NCBI RefSeq assembly: GCF_009865135.1
Contig: NZ_WWGH01000001.1
Location: 186,001 to 250,000, forward strand
DNA length: 64,000 nt
Direction: 5' to 3'
Origin: Streptomyces sp. SID8374
GTDB lineage: Bacteria > Actinomycetota > Actinomycetes > Streptomycetales > Streptomycetaceae
Part shown: positions 29,049 through 37,653 of the stretch, piece by piece
How the letters are laid out: each line of letters opens with the position of its first letter
How positions within the stretch are numbered: the first letter of the stretch is position 1
Position numbers and translations under genes: made by a program
Notes under the pieces: model-generated
Seen by the model: only the letters and a program-made list of their open reading frames with translations
Database searches by the model: none
What the model was told of the DNA's origin: nothing

Positions 29049-30467
29049 TCAGGAGAAGCGCAGGGCGATCGTGTCGCCCACGCCGATCACCTTGTTACGG
29101 GTGGCCCCGGCGAACGCCGAACCGTCGACGGACACCTTCCAGGTCGCCGAGCCGGTGTTGGCCTTGCCGTTGATGGAGGTGATGGTGCCCGTCCCGGAGG
29201 CGGGGACCACAGAGGTGACGCAGCCCGCCGGGGTGGACGCGGTCGACGCGGCGGCCAGGACGGTGCCGAGGTCGGTCGTGGTGCCGGTGGGGGTGAAGGC
29301 GACGTTGCAGACCTTCAGGGTGCCGGTGCCGTCGTCCACGGTGAGCGCCAGCTTCGTCGCCGTACCGGAGGTGAAGCCGCTCGCCGCGACCCAGGTGGGC
29401 GCGCCGACCGTGACGGGGGTGGGCGGGGCGGCGGTGAAGCCGCCACCGGCGACGGCGCGCAGGGCGTCGGTGGAGGAGTAGGCGGACGGGGCGGTGTCCG
29501 AGGGCTGGTACTTGAAGCCGCCGGCCGGGTTGAACTGGTTGGCGATCAGGAAGTCGACCGGGGTCTTGCCCGCCGGGGTGAGGAAGTCGCCGGTCTGCGG
29601 GTTGATGCCGCAGGCGTTGAGGCCGGAGATCGCCCAGCCGTTGGAGCTGGTGTTGATGCCGTACATGGCGTTGAACGCACCGGAGGCGTTGACCAGCTTG
29701 CTCTTGAGGAACGCCTTGGCCTGGACGATGTCGGGGTCGGTGCTGGGGACGCCGGAGACGCAGAGCGCGGCCATCGAGGCGCCCGTCATGTCGATGTCGC
29801 CCGGCTTGGCCAGCTCGGTCGCGTTGCCCTCGGCCTTGCTGTAGGTCCAGCCGCCGTCGTTGTGCTGGTTGGCCCGGACGCGGGCGACGACCTTGTCGAC
29901 GAGCGCCTGCGGGACACGCTGGGCGCCCGCCTGGGTTCTGGCGCCGCCCAGCGCGAGGGCGGCGAAGACCGTCCCGTTGTAGTTGGCGGACGGGCCGAAG
30001 TACCCGGCCTCGGCGTTCTGCCAGTAGCCGTAGATGTCGGCGATCAGGTTGCGCGATGCGGAGACCCGGGCGGGGTCGATCCCGGCGGCGTACGCGTTGA
30101 GCGTGCCGCGCTGGTAGTCGGTGACGACGGGCGTTGCGGAGGGCCAGCCGGGGGTGGAGAGCAGATTGCGGTAGACGGTACGGGCGTTCTTCGTCGCGTC
30201 ACCGCCGGGCGTCACGTCCACGGCGGCCGTTCCGGCGGCGGCGAACGCACTGAAGGCCCACTCGTTGGAGAGCCCGGAGCCCGCGTACGAACCGTCGGCG
30301 GCCTGAAGGGACTTGAGGTACGCCACGCCGTTGGTCTTCGAGGTGGCTATCTGGGCGGGGGTGGAGGTCGCGGCCGCCGGAAGCGCGGTGAGGACGAAGG
30401 CCCCCAGGGCGGCGGGCACCACGACGGCGAGGCGGCGAGACGTACGAGAGGTGACAGAACGGGGCAT
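29049..30467 (-). CDS. Secreted intrinsic factor/transcobalamin-like protein, cobalamin-riboswitch controlled
   Basis: The product has 472 residues from ATG 30467 (AGGAG 6 bases upstream). It has a secretion signal (RRLAVVVPAALGAFVLTALP, cleavage near AAATS). Residues about 35-345 hold prenyltransferase/squalene-cyclase-like helical repeats: VAYLKSLQAADGSYA, VRANQHNDGGWTYSK, GDIDMTGASMAALCVSG, FLKSKLVNASGAFNAMYG, FLIANQFNPAGGFKYQP. The last 110 or so residues look like a DUF4430/transcobalamin beta domain: ITSINGKAN, a Trp-containing WKVSVDG strand and GVGDTIALRFS at the very end, where human transcobalamin has ITSVQGLCANN and ENLEVRW. Alpha/alpha barrel followed by this beta domain is the architecture of intrinsic factor. 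A cobalamin riboswitch lies in its leader. It has no anchor, so it is predicted to be released. Cobalamin binding is inferred, not shown. Confidence 0.75.
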   Translation of the reverse strand: MPRSVTSRTSRRLAVVVPAALGAFVLTALPAAATSTPAQIATSKTNGVAYLKSLQAADGSYAGSGLSNEWAFSAFAAAGTAAVDVTPGGDATKNARTVYRNLLSTPGWPSATPVVTDYQRGTLNAYAAGIDPARVSASRNLIADIYGYWQNAEAGYFGPSANYNGTVFAALALGGARTQAGAQRVPQALVDKVVARVRANQHNDGGWTYSKAEGNATELAKPGDIDMTGASMAALCVSGVPSTDPDIVQAKAFLKSKLVNASGAFNAMYGINTSSNGWAISGLNACGINPQTGDFLTPAGKTPVDFLIANQFNPAGGFKYQPSDTAPSAYSSTDALRAVAGGGFTAAPPTPVTVGAPTWVAASGFTSGTATKLALTVDDGTGTLKVCNVAFTPTGTTTDLGTVLAAASTASTPAGCVTSVVPASGTGTITSINGKANTGSATWKVSVDGSAFAGATRNKVIGVGDTIALRFS

Positions 30468-30574
30468 GTGCCTGCTCCTGGAATGAGGGGCGCACGGCAC
30501 CGCACGCCCCCGGGTACACCGAGAGGGCAGAGGTGGGTGGCCGGCGCCCGAACGCGTGGGTACGGCTTGGCTGG

Positions 30575-30695
30575 TACAGCTGCCAGCAGGGCATTCGGGC
30601 TCGGGAGCGGCCCCCTGCCGTCCCACACCGCTGCGCGTCAGCCCCGGATTCGCACCGGGTTCCCCCTCGTGGCAGGCCAGGACGCTACCGGAGGC
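30575..30695 (-). ncRNA. Cobalamin riboswitch (leftward)
   Basis: On the minus strand the conserved core reads GGGGAACCCGGTGCGAATCC followed by GGGGCTGACGCGCAGCGGTG, then further on GAGCCCGAATGCCCTGC (the B12-box region, plus-strand 30586-30602). These are the AdoCbl aptamer signatures. It ends about 110 bases before the intrinsic-factor-like gene, so cobalamin should lower its expression. The 5' boundary is approximate. Confidence 0.88.
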
Positions 30696-30795
30696 GGCAG
30701 GGGCGCGCCAGGGACGGCAGGGGGCGTGCGGGGGGGGCGCGAAGGGAAGGAGACACGGCCCACCTTGACGGTCGCTTCGAGAGCGTGTTCCAATC

Positions 30796-30905
30796 CGCCT
30801 GATAAGCACTCAGCCCTCAGGGGAAGCCGGTCGAAATCCGGCGCTGACCCGCAACCGTAGGCCCGCCACCGCGCGGGCGAGCCGGAATGCCTGGGGCACG
30901 GAATT
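30796..30905 (+). ncRNA. Cobalamin riboswitch (rightward)
   Basis: The core reads AGGGGAAGCCGGTCGAAATC then CGGCGCTGACCCGCAACCGT, followed by GAGCCGGAATGCCTG (30879-30893), a classic AdoCbl aptamer. TTGACG at 30765-30770 may be the -35 of its promoter. It precedes the wall-anchored protein and ECF transporter operon by about 130 bases. Outer boundaries are approximate. Confidence 0.93.
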
Positions 30906-31033
30906 TCAGCGAGAAACGCCGTCGCGGACTACGGCGTGGTTCGAACAGCTCCCTGCGGGCGGCCCCTTCACGGCCGTGTCTCCGGGGAGCCGTCTGCCAC
31001 GCATGGCCCGCCCGGACGACACGAGGGGCCGTG

Positions 31034-33805
31034 GTGGGGACCGCACAGCAACATGACCGGCGCACAGCCGGGAAGAGACTCCTCTCGCTGTTCTCGGCGG
31101 CAGCGGTGACCTTCGCCGCGAGCGTGGCCTTCGTCACCGGCGCGGCTCCGGCGGCCGCCGACCCGATCGAACAGTGCACGCCCACCGTGGGCGCCATCGT
31201 GGCGGTGGACTTCGGCCCGTTCGGCGGCGGCGTGGTGCGCGGCTGCGACACCACCCCGACCACCGGGTACGAGCTCCTGCGCGACGGCGGGTTCACCACC
31301 GAGGGCACCCAGCACGACGGGCCCGGCTTCATCTGCCGCATCGGCAACGGTTCCTTCAACTCCGGTACGCGGTACCCGACTCCGGCCGCCGAGGACTGCG
31401 TACTCACCCCGCAGGCCACCGCGTACTGGTCGTACTGGATCGCCTCGCCCGGCCAGGCGAGCTGGTCCTACAGCCCGCTCGGCGCGATGGACCGCAAGCC
31501 CAAGGCGGGCGACGTGGACGCCTGGGTGTTCGGCGGAACGGACGTCGGCGGCACCACCGGGCGGCCCACCTTCACCCCGGACGATGTCCGCGCGGGTGGC
31601 GGCACCACGCCCACCCCGTCGGAGACCCCGACGGACGGCCCGGGCGCGCCGGTCGGGAAGATCGACGTACCGGCCGCCGCCCGCTGGGTGAACCAGCAGC
31701 TGCACGACGGCAGCCATGTGGTGGACGAGGGCGCCGACACCCCGAACTACTTCCTCACCACCGAGGCCGCCTACGCACTCGCCGCCGCCGGGGGCAGGAG
31801 CCCCGCGCTGGACAAGGTGGTGGCCCGCCTCGCCTCCGGCGCCACGGAGTACGCCTATGCTGCGGGCCCGAAGGAAGCGCCCGACGCCACCGCAGCGGCC
31901 CGGCTGACGCTGGTCGCGGCGATCACGGAGGGCGACCCGCGGAACTTCGGCGGGCACGACCTGCTCGGCGACCTGGAGAAGAACGTCTGCCAGGCGGGCC
32001 CCGGCCCGGGGTGCACGGCCAAGGGCGACTTCCAGGGTGCATCGTACGGCGACGGGCAGGCCTTGGCCGTACTGGCGCTGCTGCGCGGCGGGGTCGTACC
32101 GCCGACCGAGACCGTGACCCGGCTGACCCAACTGGTCTGCGAGGACGGCTCGGTGACGAGCATCCTCATCGGCCCCGGTGAGTTCTGCGACGGCGACCCG
32201 ATGACCACCGGCCTGGTCGCGCTGGTGCTGGACGAGGCGGGCGGCCACGACTCCACCGTCGCCAAGTCCGTCGCGTACCTGAAGAAGGCGCAGCTGAGGA
32301 GCGGCGCGTTCCCCGCGTACAACGGGTCCACCACCGGCTCCGTCCCGGCCACCGCCTACGCGGCGCAGGCCCTGCGCGCGCTCGGTGAGGTCCGTGCCGC
32401 CGATGCGGCGATCTGGTGGCTGTCGCGGGAGCAACTCGCCGACGGCGGCTTCGGGTTCGACGAGGGGGCCGAGGACCCCGCGCTCTACGCGACGGCCCCT
32501 GCCGTGCTGGCGGGCAGCGGCACCAGCCTGGTCACCCTGACCACGAAGGTGCCCGAGCCCACGGACCCGCCGACCACTCCCCCGACCGTTCCGCCCACGA
32601 CGCCTCCGTCCGGTGGCGGCCCGGACCTCAAGAAGGGCGTCGCCTACCTCACCAGCCCCGCCAACCTCCACCAGGGCCGCTACTACACAGCGGGCGGGCC
32701 CACCGGGCGCGCCGACTTCGGCCTCACCGTCGACGGCGCCTTCGCCCTAGCCGCGACCGGCCACGACAACGACGCGCTGCGCACGGTCGTGGACTTCCTG
32801 GACCAGGGCGGCAAGGACGGCGAAGCCCGTACGGTGCACGACTGGACCAACGTCGGCTCCGCGCACGCGATGGGCGGCTCCATGGGCAAGGCGGCGCTGC
32901 TCGCCCAGGTCGTCGAACGCGACCCGCGCGACTTCGGCGGCAAGGACCTGATCGCCGGTCTGGCCGACGCGGTCTGCACGGCCAAGAGCGAGGCGCCGGA
33001 CCGCAGTTGCGCCGACAAGGGCGCCTACACCTACGCCATGTCCGTCTTCGGCCAGTCCCTCGGCGTCATCGCCCAGGTGCGGGCGGGCGAGACGAAGGCG
33101 GCCGAGGCCCCGATCGGCTATCTGGCCGGGCTCCAGCGCCCCTCCTCGGGCGCCTGGCCCAGTCTGGTCCCGCCGACGGGTGACGCGGACGTCGACTCCA
33201 CCGCGATGGCGGCGATGGCCCTGGACCTGGTCCCCGGCGACACCCACGCGGCGGCCGTGGACAAGGCGCTGGCCTGGATCGCCTCGAAGCAGCTGAAGGA
33301 CGGCGGCTTCCCGGGGGCGGCGGGCAACTCGGTGAACTCGGCGGCACTCGCCGTGCAAGGCCTGTCCCTGGACGCCGACAAGTACGGCAAGCAGATCACG
33401 AAGGCGCTCAAGTTCCTTGCCTCGCAGCAGAATACGGACGGCGGCTTCAACGTGGCCAAGGAGGGGCAGCGCGGCTCGGACCTGCGCGCCTCGACGCAGG
33501 CGGTGGGCGGTTCGACCGGCATCTCGTTCGGTGTGCTGACCCGTTCCCTGGTCGGTACGACGCCGAACCCGGTGCCGTCCTCCTCCACCGCCCCGGAGAT
33601 CGTCACGCCGGGGGACAGCGCGGGCTCCGCCGGTGGACCGGGTGTCGTGAACGCGGGCGGTCCGGGCAGCGGCGGTGGCGGTCTCGCCTCGACCGGTGGG
33701 CAGGCGCTGGGCCTCGCCGCGGCGGCCGCCGTGCTGGTCCTGGCGGGCTGGGGCGCGGTCGTGGCCGCGCGCAAGCGGCGTACGACCGCGGGGAGTGACC
33801 TGTGA
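31034..33805 (+). CDS. LAXTG wall-anchored surface protein: beta-type domain plus two alpha/alpha repeat regions (B12 capture candidate)
   Basis: The product has 923 residues. GTG 31034 is used (GAGGGG 5 bases upstream). A signal peptide ends near APAAADP (about 42). Residues 43-165 form a cysteine-containing domain (AVDFGPFGGGVVRGCDTTPT, GYELLRDGGF, ICRIGNGSF, AYWSYWIASPG, DAWVFGG) also found in the next gene, with a DUF4430-like order of elements. Two helical-repeat regions follow (about 211-499 and 531-842) separated by a Pro/Thr linker, with squalene-cyclase-type motifs EQLADGGFGF, KQLKDGGFPG and QQNTDGGFNV. The C-terminus is a sorting signal: LASTG, a hydrophobic helix, then RKRR, as used by Streptomyces class E sortases. 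It is the first gene of the riboswitch-controlled ECF operon. It is probably a surface cobalamin receptor; the ligand is inferred. Confidence 0.75.
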   Translation: MGTAQQHDRRTAGKRLLSLFSAAAVTFAASVAFVTGAAPAAADPIEQCTPTVGAIVAVDFGPFGGGVVRGCDTTPTTGYELLRDGGFTTEGTQHDGPGFICRIGNGSFNSGTRYPTPAAEDCVLTPQATAYWSYWIASPGQASWSYSPLGAMDRKPKAGDVDAWVFGGTDVGGTTGRPTFTPDDVRAGGGTTPTPSETPTDGPGAPVGKIDVPAAARWVNQQLHDGSHVVDEGADTPNYFLTTEAAYALAAAGGRSPALDKVVARLASGATEYAYAAGPKEAPDATAAARLTLVAAITEGDPRNFGGHDLLGDLEKNVCQAGPGPGCTAKGDFQGASYGDGQALAVLALLRGGVVPPTETVTRLTQLVCEDGSVTSILIGPGEFCDGDPMTTGLVALVLDEAGGHDSTVAKSVAYLKKAQLRSGAFPAYNGSTTGSVPATAYAAQALRALGEVRAADAAIWWLSREQLADGGFGFDEGAEDPALYATAPAVLAGSGTSLVTLTTKVPEPTDPPTTPPTVPPTTPPSGGGPDLKKGVAYLTSPANLHQGRYYTAGGPTGRADFGLTVDGAFALAATGHDNDALRTVVDFLDQGGKDGEARTVHDWTNVGSAHAMGGSMGKAALLAQVVERDPRDFGGKDLIAGLADAVCTAKSEAPDRSCADKGAYTYAMSVFGQSLGVIAQVRAGETKAAEAPIGYLAGLQRPSSGAWPSLVPPTGDADVDSTAMAAMALDLVPGDTHAAAVDKALAWIASKQLKDGGFPGAAGNSVNSAALAVQGLSLDADKYGKQITKALKFLASQQNTDGGFNVAKEGQRGSDLRASTQAVGGSTGISFGVLTRSLVGTTPNPVPSSSTAPEIVTPGDSAGSAGGPGVVNAGGPGSGGGGLASTGGQALGLAAAAAVLVLAGWGAVVAARKRRTTAGSDL

Positions 33806-34782
33806 GGTCCCGCATACGCCGGGCCGTCGGCCATGCCGTGGCCGCAGGCCGCTTCCGGCGGGCCGTCGGCCACGCCTTTGCCGTGCTCGGCCTCACCGGT
33901 GCGGCCCTCCTCGCGCCCGCCTCCCCGGCAGCGGCGGCCCCGCAGCCGATCGGCCGGTGCACGACCTCCTCGGGCGTCGTCCTGGCCGTCGACTTCAGCC
34001 ACTGGGGCGGTCCCGTCTACCGCTCGTGCGGTACGACGCCGACCACGGGCTACGAGCTGCTCAACCAGGGCGGCTGGCAGACCACCGGCACCGGCCACGA
34101 CGGGCCGGCGTTCATCTGCCGGATCGGCTACAGCGGCCACCAGGGCGGCAAGCAGTACCCGACGCCCCAGCAGGAGGACTGCGTCCTCACCCCGCCCGCC
34201 TCCGCCTACTGGTCGTACTGGCACGCCGACCCCGGGGAGAACACCTGGGAGTACAGCCAGCTCGGGGCCATGAGCTACAAGCCCCAGCCGGGCAGCGTGG
34301 ACCTGTGGATCTTCGGCGGGACGAACATCGAGGGCACGAAGGGCCGCCCGACGCTCACACCGAACCAGCTGCGCGCCCACAACTCCCGTCCCACGGGCGG
34401 CGATCCGGCACCGCAGCCGAAGCCGAAGCCCGATCCCGTACGGACGACTCCGCAGCAGCCGAACGGGGGCGGCCAGGCACCACCGCCTCCCGCCGCGGCC
34501 CCGTCGGAGACCGTGACGGCGTCCTCTTCGCCGTCTCCCACCGCAAGCGCTTCCCCGTCCGCGTCCGCCTCTCCGTCCCCCTCCCCCAGCGCCTCCTCCG
34601 CCTCGCCGGGTGAGGTGGTGGCGGCACCGGAGGGCACGGCGAAGGTGGTGGACGCGGCACCGGCGCCGGACGCCGAGCACGACTCGGGCTCGGTGGTGCC
34701 CGTCGCGGCGACGGCCGGTCTCGTTGCGGCGATCGGTGGCGCGGCCGTGTACGCCGCGAAGCGCCGCCGCCGTGCGGAGTAG
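33802..34782 (+). CDS. Membrane-anchored surface protein with the same beta-type domain
   Basis: The product has 326 residues, starting at GTG 33802 in a GTGA overlap with the preceding stop. It has a signal sequence (VLGLTGAALLAPASPAAAA), then a domain (about 48-165) closely matching the N-terminal domain of the upstream protein: VLAVDFSHWGG, TTPTTGYELLNQGGWQTTGT, FICRIGYSG, EDCVLTPP, AYWSYWHADPG, LWIFGGT. A long Pro/Ser/Ala/Thr-rich spacer that would cross the wall follows, then one transmembrane helix and AAKRRRRAE, without a LAXTG motif. It may receive cobalamin from the wall-anchored protein and pass it to the ECF transporter; this is inference from domain sharing and operon position. 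Confidence 0.75.
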   Translation: MRSRIRRAVGHAVAAGRFRRAVGHAFAVLGLTGAALLAPASPAAAAPQPIGRCTTSSGVVLAVDFSHWGGPVYRSCGTTPTTGYELLNQGGWQTTGTGHDGPAFICRIGYSGHQGGKQYPTPQQEDCVLTPPASAYWSYWHADPGENTWEYSQLGAMSYKPQPGSVDLWIFGGTNIEGTKGRPTLTPNQLRAHNSRPTGGDPAPQPKPKPDPVRTTPQQPNGGGQAPPPPAAAPSETVTASSSPSPTASASPSASASPSPSPSASSASPGEVVAAPEGTAKVVDAAPAPDAEHDSGSVVPVAATAGLVAAIGGAAVYAAKRRRRAE

Positions 34783-34789
34783 CGCCCGC

Positions 34790-35986
34790 GTGCCGCGTAC
34801 CCCGGTGAAAGCCGGCCCGGCCGGGAGAGCGGGCACGCCGGTGTACGTCCCCGGGCCGGACACCGGCGGCAGGCGGCTCCCGCGCACCCTGCATCCGCTC
34901 GCCTGGTGGATCTGGGCGCTCGCTCTCGCCACCGCCGTGAGCAGGACCAACAACCCGCTGCTGCTCTTCCTGGTGCTGGCGGTGCTCGGTTACGTCATCA
35001 CGATGCGCCGCACCGAGGCCCCCTGGGCGCGCGGCTTCAAGTACTACCTCTATCTGGCGCTGACGGTCGTCGCGATCAGGGTGGTCTTCCGGGCGGTCTT
35101 CGCCACCGGGATGCGGCCGACCGACCACCACCTCTTCTCACTCCCGCACATTCCGACGCCGGACTGGTATGCAGGCATCCAACTCGGGGGCCCCGTCTCC
35201 CTGGAGGCGCTGCTGTCGGCCGCCACGGACGGGCTGCGGCTCGCCTGCATGCTGTGCTGCATCGGCGCGGCGAACACCCTTGCCAACCCGAAGCGGGCAC
35301 TGCGCGTACTGCCGGGCGCACTGTACGAACTCGGCGTCGCCGTAACGGTTTCCATCAGCGTGGCCCCACAACTGGTCCAGAGCGTCCAGCGGGTGGCCCG
35401 CGCCCGTCGTCTGCGGGCCGGCCGTAACAAGGGGCTCAAGGCTCTGCGGGGCATCGTCGTGCCCGTGCTGGAGGACGCGTTGGAGCGGTCGCTGCGGCTG
35501 GCCGCCGCGATGGATTCGCGCGGTTATGGGCGGGCCGGTTCGGCGACGCGTGGCTCGCGCCGTCTGACGGGGGCGTTGATGCTCCTGGGCATGTGCGGCC
35601 TCTGCGCAGGGGCGTACGGGCTCCTCGACCCGACCGCGCCGAAGCTGCTCGGGCTGCCCGCGCTGGCGGCCGGTTCGGTGCTCTGCCTGGCGGGGCTGCG
35701 GCTCGGCGGGCGCCGGGTCACGCGGACGACGTACCGGCCGGATCCATGGCGGTTCGCGGAGTGGGCGGTGGCCTGCTGCGGGGTGCTGTCGGCGGTGCTG
35801 TTGCTCGTCAACGTGGGTTACGACCCGGCCGAGTTGAACCCGTCCATCTACCCGCTCAGCTGGCCGACGCTGCCGCTCGTCCCTGCCGCCGCCATCCTGC
35901 TCGCCGGGGCGGCCGGGTTCCTGGCCCCGCCGCCGAGCAGGCCGCTCCCGTACGTCTCCGCACCGCGCACCGAGGACACCGCATGA
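34790..35986 (+). CDS. ecfT: ECF transporter transmembrane component (EcfT)
   Basis: The product has 398 residues from GTG 34790 (CGGAG 11 bases upstream; GTG 34805 is possible). Several hydrophobic helices begin at LHPLAWWIWALALATAVSRTNNPLLL. The cytoplasmic coupling region has ARARRLRAGRNKGLKALRGIVVPVLEDALERSLRLAAAMDSRGYGR, carrying the EcfT Ala-Arg-Gly-type motif that docks on the ATPases. Two extra C-terminal helical segments follow, making it longer than the usual 260-300 residues. It forms the scaffold between the ATPases and the S component. The stop overlaps the ATPase start (ATGA). Confidence 0.9.
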   Translation: MPRTPVKAGPAGRAGTPVYVPGPDTGGRRLPRTLHPLAWWIWALALATAVSRTNNPLLLFLVLAVLGYVITMRRTEAPWARGFKYYLYLALTVVAIRVVFRAVFATGMRPTDHHLFSLPHIPTPDWYAGIQLGGPVSLEALLSAATDGLRLACMLCCIGAANTLANPKRALRVLPGALYELGVAVTVSISVAPQLVQSVQRVARARRLRAGRNKGLKALRGIVVPVLEDALERSLRLAAAMDSRGYGRAGSATRGSRRLTGALMLLGMCGLCAGAYGLLDPTAPKLLGLPALAAGSVLCLAGLRLGGRRVTRTTYRPDPWRFAEWAVACCGVLSAVLLLVNVGYDPAELNPSIYPLSWPTLPLVPAAAILLAGAAGFLAPPPSRPLPYVSAPRTEDTA

Positions 35987-37653
35987 TCACCTTCGACCAG
36001 GTCACCGTCGAGTACGACGGGGCCGCCGAGCCGGTCCTGCGGGAGGTGAACCTGGAGGTCGAGGAGGGCGAGCTCTGCCTCGTGGTGGGCCATACGGGCG
36101 TCGGCAAGTCGACACTGCTGGGCGCGGTCAACGGGCTCGTGCCGCACTTCACCGGCGGCACGCTGTACGGCACGGTCACCGTCGACGGCCGCTCCACCGC
36201 CGACCATCCGCCCCGCGAACTGGCCGATGTGGTGGGCGTGGTCGGCCAGGACCCGCTGGACGGTTTCGTCACGGACACGGTCGAGGAGGAACTCGCCTAT
36301 GCGATGGAGCAGCTGGCGATCTCCCCGGCGGTGATGCGCAAGCGAGTGGAGGAGACCCTCGATCTGCTCGGGCTCGCCGATCTGCGCCACCGGGCGCTGT
36401 ACGAGCTCTCCGGCGGGCAGCAGCAGCGGGTGGCCATCGGCTCCGTGCTCACCGCGCACCCCCGCGTCCTGGTGCTGGACGAGCCGACGTCCGCCCTGGA
36501 CCCGACGGCGGCGGAGGAGGTCCTGGCGGCGGTGACCCGCCTGGTCCACGACCTGGGGGTGACGGTGCTGCTGGCCGAGCACCGCTTGGAGCGGGTGGTG
36601 CAGTACGCGGACCGGGTCATCCACCTCCCGGGCGACGGGCGCGTGGTCTCGGGCGCACCGGCCGACATCTTCACCACGTCATCGATCGCGCCGCCCATCG
36701 TGGAGCTGGGCCGCGCCGCGCACTGGTCGCCGCTCCCGCTCTCGGTCCGCGACGCCCGCCGGGCCGCCGCCCCGCTGCGCACCGCCCTGGCGGCCACCCC
36801 GCCCCCGCCGGTCCGCCCGGTGCCGGAGGAGCTGGGCCCGGCCCTGCTCACGGCGCGCGGGGTCACGGTGGCGTACCGGGGCGTGGCGGCGGTCCGCGAG
36901 GTGGACCTCGATCTGCGGGGCGGCGAGATCACCGCGCTGATGGGCCGCAACGGCTCCGGCAAGTCGTCGCTCCTGTGGGCGCTCCAGGGCTCGGGGCCGC
37001 GCAAGTCCGGTACGGTACGCGTCGATCGGGGGCCCGGGGAGGGCGCCCGCACCCCGGCGAAGGGCAGCGACCCCAAGAGCCTCTCCGCCGCCGAGGCGAG
37101 AGCGCTCGTCGGTCTCGTCCCGCAGACCCCGACCGACCTCCTCTACCTGGAGAGCGTCAAGCAGGAACTGGACCAGGCGGACACCGAGTCGGCGGTACGT
37201 GAGGGCCATGGCCTCTCCGCCCGCACGATCCTGGACCGGCTGGCGCCCGGCATCGACGGCGCCACGCACCCGCGCGACCTCTCCGAGGGCCAGAAGCTGG
37301 CGCTGGTCCTCGCCATCCAGCTGACGGCGGCGCCCCGGGTGCTGCTGCTGGACGAACCCACCCGGGGACTGGACTACCGGGCGAAGACCCAGCTCATCGC
37401 GATGGTCGACGAACTGGCCGCCGAGGGAAGGTCGGTGGTGATCTCGACCCATGACGTCGAGTTCGCGGCCCGTGCGGCGGACCGGGTGGTCGTGATGGCC
37501 GAGGGGGACATCGTCGCGGACGGCCCGACCACGGAAGTGATCGTCGCCTCCCCCGTCTTCGCCCCGCAGGTGGCGAAGATCCTTGCGCCGCTCCCGTACC
37601 TGACGGTAGATCAGGTGATCGGCTCCCTCCCGGCCGAGGAGGCGGGAGCGTGA
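35983..37653 (+). CDS. ecfA: ECF transporter ATPase, two ABC domains fused (EcfA-EcfA')
   Basis: The product has 556 residues from ATG 35983. Domain 1 has Walker A GHTGVGKST, signature LSGGQQQRVAIG, Walker B VLVLDEPTSALD and switch His in LLAEHRLE. Domain 2 has GRNGSGKSS, a degenerate signature LSEGQKLALVLA, VLLLDEPTRGLD and STHDVEFA. A Pro-rich linker joins them near 265-290. ECF transporters normally use two separate ATPases; the fused form is common in actinobacteria. It energises vitamin import with EcfT and the S component, whose genes overlap it on each side by 4 bases. Confidence 0.93.
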   Translation: MITFDQVTVEYDGAAEPVLREVNLEVEEGELCLVVGHTGVGKSTLLGAVNGLVPHFTGGTLYGTVTVDGRSTADHPPRELADVVGVVGQDPLDGFVTDTVEEELAYAMEQLAISPAVMRKRVEETLDLLGLADLRHRALYELSGGQQQRVAIGSVLTAHPRVLVLDEPTSALDPTAAEEVLAAVTRLVHDLGVTVLLAEHRLERVVQYADRVIHLPGDGRVVSGAPADIFTTSSIAPPIVELGRAAHWSPLPLSVRDARRAAAPLRTALAATPPPPVRPVPEELGPALLTARGVTVAYRGVAAVREVDLDLRGGEITALMGRNGSGKSSLLWALQGSGPRKSGTVRVDRGPGEGARTPAKGSDPKSLSAAEARALVGLVPQTPTDLLYLESVKQELDQADTESAVREGHGLSARTILDRLAPGIDGATHPRDLSEGQKLALVLAIQLTAAPRVLLLDEPTRGLDYRAKTQLIAMVDELAAEGRSVVISTHDVEFAARAADRVVVMAEGDIVADGPTTEVIVASPVFAPQVAKILAPLPYLTVDQVIGSLPAEEAGA

